Shown here in pieces: positions 1 to 4,512 of a DNA stretch of 5,042 nt. The DNA comes from a bacterium. Lineage in GTDB: Bacteria; UBA8248. The stretch lies in the NCBI GenBank assembly GCA_027622355.1, contig JAQBZT010000216.1, positions 1 through 5,042 on the forward strand, in the 5' to 3' direction. The translations under genes and the position numbers were made by a program. Position 1 is the first letter of the stretch, and each line of letters opens with the position of its first letter. Below the pieces are notes generated by a model. The model ran no database searches. It saw nothing but the letters and a program-made list of their open reading frames with translations, and was not told where the DNA came from.

Positions 1-185
1 GCCGCCCGCCCGGCAAACGCCCAGACCGCCAGAAGCGCCACCCCGAACCTCAGCGCGAGAAAAGAGAACATCTCGGCGCTTCTGAGCGACTCCTTTACCA
101 GTGAAAACGTCGCACCCCAGAAGAGCGCAGCCAAAAGAAGCGCGGCGACCGGCATGGCGCGTTCGCGGGAGAATCGGATGATCAC
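1..185 (-). CDS. EamA/DMT-family membrane transporter, N-terminal fragment
   Basis: Partial gene running off the left edge; 61 complete codons are visible. The peptide starts with a short positively charged stretch (MIIRFSRERAMP), then a hydrophobic helix at about residues 12-30 containing ALFWGATFSLVK, then a second helix at about 38-58 containing FLALRFGVALLAVW. The FWG motif in helix 1 and the LRF motif opening helix 2 are typical of the first EamA repeat in drug/metabolite exporters of the inner membrane. The substrate cannot be told. I chose the GTG at 185 because AGAGGAA lies just upstream (spacing about 4, slightly short); the ATG at 155 has no Shine-Dalgarno but would keep both helices. 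It lies 37 bases downstream of the sensor gene on the same strand, with no clear terminator between, so cotranscription is plausible. Confidence 0.8.
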   Translation of the reverse strand, partial: MIIRFSRERAMPVAALLLAALFWGATFSLVKESLRSAEMFSFLALRFGVALLAVWAFAGRA

Positions 186-221
186 AGTTCCTCTTTCGAT
201 AAAACCGCGCGGGGGCGGGCC

Positions 222-1739
222 CTAGAGGGGAGGCGCTGCCTGATACAGGGCCCGATCGACCGCCAAGGCGCCTTGCTGGACCAGCGTGGAGCAAATCTCG
301 ATTTCATCCTCGCGGAGCTCGTGGGGGCCGTCGAAATAAAGCGCCAAAATCCCGAGCAGCCGCTTATCGACCTGCATGGGAAAAACCACAACGGCGCCGA
401 CATTTTCTTCCTCCAAGACCGCGGGGGCCTGGGCCCACTCTCTCACCGCGGGAACTTCCACCATTTCGCCTTCGCGGACCGCGATCTTCTCCGGCATCTC
501 CTCCGGCCCCATGGCGATGGCCGCCCGGTAGCCATCTCCCAGTCCCGCGGCATACACCTCGAACATCTGCTGCATTCCCTCATCATAAAGGGCCGCATAA
601 GCGCGCCGCGCCCCCACCACCCCCATCGCCTGCGAGGCGATGAGAGAGATCACATCCCGGAAATGTGCGCCCTTGGCCACCGTATCGCTCACCCGCGAGA
701 GAAGCTCGAGAAACTGCCCGCCGCCCGCCGCGGGGGGCGGCCCGGCCTGCGAGATCGAAATCAGCCGGTCGGCGGCCCAATCGTCGCTCTCCTCCTTGCG
801 GCGGCGCTGAAAGACCGCGAAGAGACCGACAAGCAGCACCCACGCCACGACCGCGCCCGCGGCCAGGATACGCCCCTCGCCGCCGCCGGCCGGCGCCAGG
901 GCGCCGCGCCGGTTGGTGACCAGAACCAGGCGCAGCTGGCGGGTCCCGCCCGGAACGCCCAGCTGGATCATCGAGCGTTCGTCCTCATAAACCGTGTTGA
1001 AAGCAGCCGGATCGCAGCAAACGCTGACCTCCAGGGTCGTGGAAAGTTTCGCATTGAAATTTTTCCCGATCGCCTCACTGGCGAACGAAGGGCCGCGCTG
1101 GGCGAAAAGAACCATTTGCTCCGGCTCGGAGAGGAGGAAAACGCTTTCGCTGGCAGAGAGTTCATCCGCCCAAACCCGGAACAGGGATTTCGCCTGCAGA
1201 ATCACGCCCCAATAGCCGCCCGTCGCCGCCGAGGGAGCCGACAAAAAGAGAACGGGGACTCCGGAAAGTTCCTCCGCCTCGATGTGATACTTCGGCCCCT
1301 TGCCCTTCGCACCCTGAAGCGCGGCAACCGAACGGGCCCATATGCGCCGCTCCTTGAAGTCCGCGCGCGGAACCCCGCCCTGCCGCTTGGAGGAAATGAT
1401 TTTCCCGCTCTGGTCGAGCACCACAGCCGCGGAGGGCCCCTCTTCTCCACTTTCGAGCAGGTGGGAAAGCGCCCGGGCGGCGACCCCCGGGCTGGGAGGA
1501 CTCGAGGATACGAGAAATTCCGCCGCTTCCATCCGCCCCCGCAGCGAGGAGAACTTCTGCTCGAGACGGCTCTTGAAGGTGTGTGACAGCCGCAAATCCT
1601 TTTCGTCCAGCACCAGACGGCGGGAGGCGAGACCCGCGTTTCGGACTACATAAAATCCGGCACCCACCACAAGGGCGGCGACAATGGAAAACACGAGGAG
1701 CGGGCGATAGGAAACTTTGGGATCGGGGCTGGCGGTCAC
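222..1739 (-). CDS. Two-TM membrane sensor-like protein: extracytoplasmic Cache-like region plus C-terminal GAF domain, no output domain
   Basis: 505 residues. A short cytoplasmic N-terminus is followed by TM1 (about 13-32), an extracytoplasmic region (about 35-289), TM2 (about 291-310), a basic stop-transfer (QRRRK), a linker rich in Pro/Gly/Ala, and a GAF-like domain (about 345-500). The outer region has the layout of a Cache/PAS-like sensor: a long amphipathic helix after TM1, then beta segments such as SAAVVLDQSGKIISS (103-117) and VPVLFLSAP (161-169). This part is assigned on architecture only. The GAF call rests on the GARRAYAALYDE strand (376-387) and the VVVFPMQVDKRLLGILALYF segment (450-469) followed by a terminal helix. 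The protein stops just after the GAF, with no histidine kinase, GGDEF, EAL, phosphatase or HAMP/MCP region, so it may signal through a partner or be a relic of a longer sensor. The start is GTG; AGGGG lies 12 bases upstream, a long spacing, but no other start precedes TM1. Confidence 0.8.
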   Translation of the reverse strand: MTASPDPKVSYRPLLVFSIVAALVVGAGFYVVRNAGLASRRLVLDEKDLRLSHTFKSRLEQKFSSLRGRMEAAEFLVSSSPPSPGVAARALSHLLESGEEGPSAAVVLDQSGKIISSKRQGGVPRADFKERRIWARSVAALQGAKGKGPKYHIEAEELSGVPVLFLSAPSAATGGYWGVILQAKSLFRVWADELSASESVFLLSEPEQMVLFAQRGPSFASEAIGKNFNAKLSTTLEVSVCCDPAAFNTVYEDERSMIQLGVPGGTRQLRLVLVTNRRGALAPAGGGEGRILAAGAVVAWVLLVGLFAVFQRRRKEESDDWAADRLISISQAGPPPAAGGGQFLELLSRVSDTVAKGAHFRDVISLIASQAMGVVGARRAYAALYDEGMQQMFEVYAAGLGDGYRAAIAMGPEEMPEKIAVREGEMVEVPAVREWAQAPAVLEEENVGAVVVFPMQVDKRLLGILALYFDGPHELREDEIEICSTLVQQGALAVDRALYQAAPPL

Positions 1740-1791
1740 TGTGAAAAGGTTCCCCTGTCGGACGCAATCGGCGCGGTCGTGCCCCCTTGAA

Positions 1792-1821
1792 AATCTACCG
1801 TTTTGGCGAGGTAAAGAGCAA
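1792..1821 (-). promoter_or_regulatory. Possible weak sigma-70 promoter for the GAF sensor gene
   Basis: On the minus strand, TTGCTC (1821-1816) and TAGATT (1797-1792) are separated by 18 bases. They match the -35 and -10 consensus at 3/6 and 4/6 positions. The location, about 55 bases before the GTG at 1739 and after the hairpin behind the ATPase gene, is sensible, but the match is weak and could be chance. Confidence 0.25.
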
Positions 1822-1827
1822 CACGGG

Positions 1828-1844
1828 AAAACGGCCCAAGCCGT
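1828..1844 (-). terminator. Weak intrinsic-terminator-like hairpin after the ATPase gene
   Basis: Read on the minus strand, ACGGC-TTGG-GCCGT is a perfect 5-bp stem with a 4-base loop followed by TTT (four T counting the last stem base). It lies 21 bases past the ATPase stop codon, the right place for a terminator. The stem and U-tract are short, so termination would be partial at best. Confidence 0.35.
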
Positions 1845-1865
1845 GCGCCCGGGAAGCGTCGCTGG

Positions 1866-2882
1866 CTATCCGGAGGAAGGGCCTGCCCCGTTCGAGGCGC
1901 CTCCCAGGACTTTCTCGGAAAAATGACACGCCGCAAAGTGGCCGGGGGCGACTTCCCGCATGAGTGGTTCCTCGGCAACACATTTATCTTCCTTGTAGGG
2001 GCAGCGGGTGTGGAACCGGCAGCCCGAGGGCGGATTGACCGGGCTGGGCACGTCCCCGCGGAGAATGATCCGATCTTTTTTCTTGACCCGCGGATCCGGC
2101 ACCGGAACAGCGGAAAGCAGGGCATAGGTGTAGGGATGCCGGGGGGACATCACCACTTCATCGGCAGAGGCGAGCTCGACGATTTTCCCCAGATACATGA
2201 CGGCGATCCGATCGCTGATGTGCTGGATCACGGACAGGTCGTGGGCCACGATGACATAAGCGATGCCGAACTCTTCCTGCAAATCCTCGAGGAGGTTGAT
2301 GACCTGGGCCTGGATGGAAACATCAAGGGCGCTGACCGGCTCATCGCCAATGATCAGCTTGGGGTTGAGGGCCAGGGCGCGGGCGATGCCGATGCGCTGG
2401 CGCTGGCCGCCGGAAAATTCGTGGGGGTAGCGCCGCATGTGCTCGGGACGCAGCCCCACGCGGTTGAGAATCGCGGCGACCCGGTCCTCGCGCTCTCTTC
2501 CCTTGGCGATCTTGTGAATGGTCAGCGGCTCGCCGACGATGCTCCCCACCGTCATCCGAGGATTCAGGGAGGCGTAGGGATCCTGGAAAATAATCTGCAT
2601 CTCGCGGCGGAGCTTTCGCATGGATTCGCGATCAAGGTGGGTGATCTCCTGCCCTTCGAACCAGATCTCCCCCGAGGTCGGCTCAATGAGACGGAGGATT
2701 GCGCGGCCGGCCGTGGATTTTCCGCATCCGCTCTCCCCCACCAGCCCCAGCGTCTCGCTCGGCGCCAGATCAAAACTCACCCCGTCCACCGCCCGAACAT
2801 AGTTGCGCACCTGGGAAAAAACACCCCCCCGAACCGGGAAATACTTGACCAGATTTTTCACTTCCAAGAGCTTCTCGACCAT
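1866..2882 (-). CDS. oppF: OppF/DppF-family peptide ABC transporter ATP-binding protein
   Basis: 338 residues, normal for this family. All ATPase motifs are present: Walker A GESGCGKST (49-57), Q-loop Gln100 in IIFQDPYASLNPR, signature FSGGQRQRIGIARAL (156-170), Walker B LIIGDE (176-181) with catalytic Glu181, D-loop SALD, and switch His214 in VAHDLS. The family-specific C-terminal oligopeptide/dipeptide region follows: HPYTYALLSAVP (249-260), then PSPVNPPSGC and four Cys at 288, 294, 301 and 319. The N-terminal LLEVKNLVKYFPVRGG and SLNPRMTVG are typical of OppF/DppF rather than OppD/DppD. It should energise uptake of peptides or a related solute at the inner-membrane face, paired with an OppD-like ATPase, two permeases and a binding protein. 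None of these is adjacent, so the real substrate is unknown. The ATG at 2882 is chosen over an in-frame ATG at 3098 because AAGGAG sits 6 bases before it and conserved sequence begins right after. Confidence 0.93.
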   Translation of the reverse strand: MVEKLLEVKNLVKYFPVRGGVFSQVRNYVRAVDGVSFDLAPSETLGLVGESGCGKSTAGRAILRLIEPTSGEIWFEGQEITHLDRESMRKLRREMQIIFQDPYASLNPRMTVGSIVGEPLTIHKIAKGREREDRVAAILNRVGLRPEHMRRYPHEFSGGQRQRIGIARALALNPKLIIGDEPVSALDVSIQAQVINLLEDLQEEFGIAYVIVAHDLSVIQHISDRIAVMYLGKIVELASADEVVMSPRHPYTYALLSAVPVPDPRVKKKDRIILRGDVPSPVNPPSGCRFHTRCPYKEDKCVAEEPLMREVAPGHFAACHFSEKVLGGASNGAGPSSG

Positions 2883-2888
2883 GAACGG

Positions 2889-2896
2889 CTCCTTTT
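2889..2896 (-). promoter_or_regulatory. Strong ribosome binding site fixing the oppF-like start
   Basis: The minus strand reads AAAAGGAG, then six bases (CCGTTC), then ATG at 2882. This near-ideal Shine-Dalgarno decides the start and makes the 72-residue upstream in-frame extension leader rather than protein. Confidence 0.85.
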
Positions 2897-3109
2897 CCCT
2901 AGCCAGGAGGCAAATGAATGCGTTGACCCAAGATACCGTAAAATGCGGGATAGATGTTTGGTTTCTTACCAGATGGGTTCGATTTCGGGCAAGTCCATCC
3001 ACGACCTTGGGGCCCGGCCCCCCTCCGGATCGGGGAAAAATTTGCTCTCCGCCGGGAGGAAGATGAGCTTTTTTCCCCTTTCCGCAGGCGGGCCGCATAC
3101 CAAGAAATA

Positions 3110-3118
3110 TTTATAACA
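3110..3118 (-). promoter_or_regulatory. Candidate extended -10 promoter for the oppF-like gene
   Basis: The minus strand reads TGTTATAAA, which is TGn followed by TATAAA (5/6 match to TATAAT), an extended -10 element. No good -35 is seen 17-18 bases upstream, which extended -10 promoters can tolerate. Transcription would begin near 3103, giving a leader of about 220 bases. It lies within AT-rich sequence, so a chance match is possible. Confidence 0.35.
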
Positions 3119-3126
3119 TATTGAAA
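3114..3126 (-). promoter_or_regulatory. IHF-like binding site upstream of the sigma-54 promoter
   Basis: The minus strand reads TTTCAATATGTTA, matching the IHF consensus WATCAANNNNTTR at all specified positions except the second. It is centred about 60 bases upstream of the predicted sigma-54 start site and flanked by A/T tracts. IHF commonly bends DNA between enhancer and sigma-54 promoter in this position. It overlaps the leftward -10 element, so binding could also affect the ATPase gene. Confidence 0.4.
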
Positions 3127-3153
3127 AGTAAAAGATTTTTACGATTTCCCCGA

Positions 3154-3170
3154 TTGGCACACGAATTGCT
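3154..3170 (+). promoter_or_regulatory. Sigma-54 (RpoN) promoter, -24/-12 type
   Basis: TTGGCACACGAATTGCT matches the consensus YTGGCACGNNNNTTGCW at every specified base except one (A for G after TGGCAC). The invariant GG (3156-3157) and GC (3168-3169) are exactly 10 bases apart, as RpoN requires. Transcription should begin at about 3180-3182, leaving a leader of about 109 bases before the ATG at 3290. Sigma-54 promoters need an AAA+ activator, so the downstream gene should be strictly signal-dependent. The activator is not encoded in this window. Confidence 0.8.
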
Positions 3171-3184
3171 TCCTACATGGGCAA

Positions 3185-3200
3185 GGGGCGAATCTGCCCC
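3185..3200 (+). other. Short hairpin at the 5' end of the sigma-54 transcript
   Basis: GGGGC-GAATCT-GCCCC is a perfect 5-bp GC stem with a 6-base loop, starting only a few bases after the predicted sigma-54 start site. A stem at the very 5' end may protect an mRNA from degradation, but in GC-rich DNA such a stem can easily arise by chance. Confidence 0.25.
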
Positions 3201-3289
3201 ACCTGAGGCGGTCTTTGCAGACGGGCGAGGGCACGGGTAAACTGGCGTGAAGCTCTCGTAAAGGCCCGCAAAGAGCTGGAGGACTGGAG

Positions 3290-3778
3290 ATGGTGAACAT
3301 TCATTCCATTCAGCCGGGCGGTGGACCCGGAGGGGTGGATCCGAGCCAGGGCGGCAAAAAGAGCCGTCCCGAGAAAGGGGCGAACAGCCCTGCTTTTGCG
3401 GATTTTCTCGATGCCGCCAAGAGTGGCTCCCAGAAAGGCGGCGCGGACGCGCCCCAGAAAGCGGGCGGACCGGCGACGCCCCCTGCGGCCTATCTTGGCC
3501 GCGTGACCTCGGCGATTGCCACGGGCAAGCAAAAAGTCATCGGCATCGGCGAGGAATTCTTCAAACTGGTCGAATCCTTCCGCCGGGAGCTGGGAAATCC
3601 CGAAGCCTCGCTGAAGGACATCGCCCCGCTTCTCCACAACATGGAACTCTACCGCGACAAGATGCTCGATGAGGTCAAGGAGATGCCTGAGGGCAACCCC
3701 GGCCGGAAGCTCATTGAGGAGATGGCCGCGCTGGTCTCGACCGAATCCGCCAAATTCAACCGCGGTGATTTCGTCTAA
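3290..3778 (+). CDS. Uncharacterised 162-aa protein under sigma-54 control
   Basis: I do not recognise this family. Residues 1-66 are rich in Gly, Pro, Lys and Ala and look disordered, apart from a short motif SPAFADFLDAAK (33-44). From about 68 the sequence becomes a helical, charged domain: YLGRVTSAIATGKQKVIGIG, then EEFFKLVESFRREL (88-101), SLKDIAPLLHNMELYRDKML (107-126) and a terminal helix LIEEMAALVSTESAKF (141-156) ending RGDFV. No signal peptide, membrane segment, Cys or enzyme motif is seen, so it is probably a cytosolic adaptor, chaperone-like or secreted-appendage-associated protein. GGAGG lies 7 bases before the ATG, a strong ribosome site. A sigma-54 promoter upstream and a strong terminator downstream isolate it as one transcription unit. 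Sigma-54 control and the FADFLD-type N-terminal motif would fit a flagellar accessory role, but that is speculation. Confidence 0.85.
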   Translation: MVNIHSIQPGGGPGGVDPSQGGKKSRPEKGANSPAFADFLDAAKSGSQKGGADAPQKAGGPATPPAAYLGRVTSAIATGKQKVIGIGEEFFKLVESFRRELGNPEASLKDIAPLLHNMELYRDKMLDEVKEMPEGNPGRKLIEEMAALVSTESAKFNRGDFV

Positions 3779-3796
3779 ACCCCGAGGTCCCATCCG

Positions 3797-3829
3797 CCTC
3801 CCCCCGTGCGCCGGGGGGAGGTTTTTTTT
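3797..3829 (+). terminator. Strong rho-independent terminator
   Basis: CCTCCCCCC (3797-3805) pairs perfectly with GGGGGGAGG (3813-3821) around a 7-base loop, and is followed directly by eight T (3822-3829). It starts 18 bases after the stop codon of the 162-aa gene and should separate that sigma-54 unit from the gene at 3985. Confidence 0.93.
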
Positions 3830-3852
3830 GTACCTCTCGCCGTTGGAATTGT

Positions 3853-3883
3853 GCCGAAATTCTGTTAATTTCTCATGTTCGGC
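3853..3883. repeat. Nested inverted repeats in the leader of the Rho_N-like gene
   Basis: GCCGAA (3853-3858) and TTCGGC (3878-3883) form a perfect 6-bp inverted repeat with 19 bases between. Overlapping it, GAAATT (3856-3861) and AATTTC (3867-3872) form another perfect 6-bp repeat with a 5-base spacer. The two stems share bases and cannot coexist in RNA. They lie about 100 bases before the ATG at 3985, just after the terminator, where a promoter or operator is expected. A weak -35-like TTGGAA is at 3843-3848, but I see no good -10 paired with it. Confidence 0.4.
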
Positions 3884-3984
3884 TTGAGGTGCTCCCTTCT
3901 GGCTGTCCGCCCCAGGGCCCGGAGCCGCCACAAGTTGCAATGATAACGAATTGAAAACAAACAATTTTTTTTCTGGAGACCGGA

Positions 3985-4455
3985 ATGGCTGAAGAAGAGA
4001 AGACCGAAGAAACCCCGGAACAGACCCCGGCGGAGGCCCCGGCCGAAGCCGCCGCCACGGAAAGCGCGCCTGAGGCGGAGGCCAGCGCCCCTGCGGAAGA
4101 AGCCCCCGCCGCCGAGGCCCCTGCGGAGGACGTGGGTCCCAAGCTGACGGCACGCGAAATCGATAAGATGAACGTCCCCAAGCTCAAGGAAGCCGCCCTT
4201 CAGTACGGGGGCCGCATCTCGGGCGTTCACGGCATGGACAAGAACCAGCTCATTCACGCGCTCAAGGAGATCAACGGCATTCCGCTCCAGGAACCCAAGC
4301 GCGAATCGAACATCGATCGCAGCGCCGTGAAAAAGAAGATTCGAGGGCACCGCGCGGCGCGCGATCAGGCGCTCCAGGAAAAGAACAAGGTCGGCCTCAA
4401 GCGCGCCCGCCGGAAGATGAAGTCGCTCCGCCGCAAACTCGTCCGCAGCGCCTAA
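3985..4455 (+). CDS. Rho_N/SAP-like domain protein with acidic N-terminal tail and basic C-terminal helix
   Basis: 156 residues in three parts. Residues 1-50 are almost entirely Glu, Ala, Pro and Thr with repeated APAEAP/PAEEAP units, strongly acidic and surely disordered. Residues 53-100 look like the Rho termination factor N-terminal or SAP fold (helix-extension-helix): LTAREIDKMNVPKLKEAALQ, then GRISGVHGMDKNQLIHALKEI; the GVHGMDKNQLI turn and helix match the usual Rho_N pattern. Residues 110-156 form a very basic, probably helical tail (AVKKKIRGHRAARDQ, LKRARRKMKSLRRKLVRSA). The domain suggests binding of single-stranded RNA or DNA, and the basic tail suggests nucleic-acid or ribosome contact. 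There is no ATPase, so it is not Rho itself. GGAG lies 6 bases before the ATG, preceded by a run of eight T. The next gene starts 57 bases downstream without a visible terminator. The role is unknown; the domain call is fairly secure. Confidence 0.87.
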   Translation: MAEEEKTEETPEQTPAEAPAEAAATESAPEAEASAPAEEAPAAEAPAEDVGPKLTAREIDKMNVPKLKEAALQYGGRISGVHGMDKNQLIHALKEINGIPLQEPKRESNIDRSAVKKKIRGHRAARDQALQEKNKVGLKRARRKMKSLRRKLVRSA

Positions 4456-4512
4456 GACCCGCCAAGACTCCTGAATGGCTGGCTTCCCGCTGGAAAGGAA
4501 AAACATATCCGC

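Larger units (their letters stand above)
2883..3289. other. Divergent intergenic control region
   Basis: 407 bases between the oppF-like start and the plus-strand gene at 3290. No supported gene lies here. The part from about 3100 to 3150 is markedly AT-rich against its GC-rich surroundings. It carries the leftward extended -10 element and the IHF-like site, followed by the rightward sigma-54 promoter. The GC-rich part (2883-3095) would be the roughly 220-base leader of the ATPase mRNA and could also hold upstream activator sites for sigma-54. A short perfect hairpin, GGGGCC-C-GGCCCC, is at 3009-3021. I found no convincing paired enhancer palindromes by eye. Confidence 0.7.

Noticed and set aside
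273..1586. Long plus-strand open frame (437 codons) opposite the GAF sensor gene
   Set aside because: It is the antisense shadow of a well-supported membrane/GAF gene. Its translation is rich in Arg, His, Pro and Gly with no domain or membrane logic, as expected from GC-rich complementary frames.
2883..3098. In-frame 72-codon N-terminal extension of the ATPase, starting at ATG 3098
   Set aside because: The family begins close to LLEVKNL. The extension has low-complexity Gly/Pro sequence, and a near-ideal Shine-Dalgarno precedes the ATG at 2882.
1923..3116. 397-codon plus-strand open frame opposite the ATPase gene
   Set aside because: It lies almost entirely antisense to an ABC ATPase with every motif intact. 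The translation has no recognisable family and an Asp/His/Gly-rich shadow composition.
3121..3145. Sigma-70 promoter on the plus strand using TTGAAA and TACGAT
   Set aside because: The spacing between the hexamers is only 13 bases and no acceptable -10 lies at 16-18. The sigma-54 element just downstream explains the region better.
3177..3206. Nine-codon open frame (MGKGRICPT) in the leader of the 162-aa gene
   Set aside because: Its ATG lies before the predicted sigma-54 start site and has no Shine-Dalgarno, so it would not be on the transcript.
3901..3926. GC-rich imperfect stem in the leader of the Rho_N-like gene (GGCT...AGCC)
   Set aside because: The arms match only in two blocks of four with a large internal mismatch and an impossibly small loop. 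It is probably chance in GC-rich DNA.
3925..3940. Possible second sigma-54 element using TTGCAA near 3935
   Set aside because: The position ten bases upstream of GC is CC instead of the required GG.
4020..4135. DNA repeats in the coding sequence of the acidic tail
   Set aside because: The repeated GCGGAGGCCCC-like units are imperfect and encode low-complexity Ala/Pro/Glu protein. They are not a separate repeat element or CRISPR array.
3173..4153. 326-codon minus-strand open frame
   Set aside because: It crosses the 162-aa gene, a strong terminator and the start of the Rho_N-like gene. The translation is Arg/Ala/Pro-rich and unlike any family.
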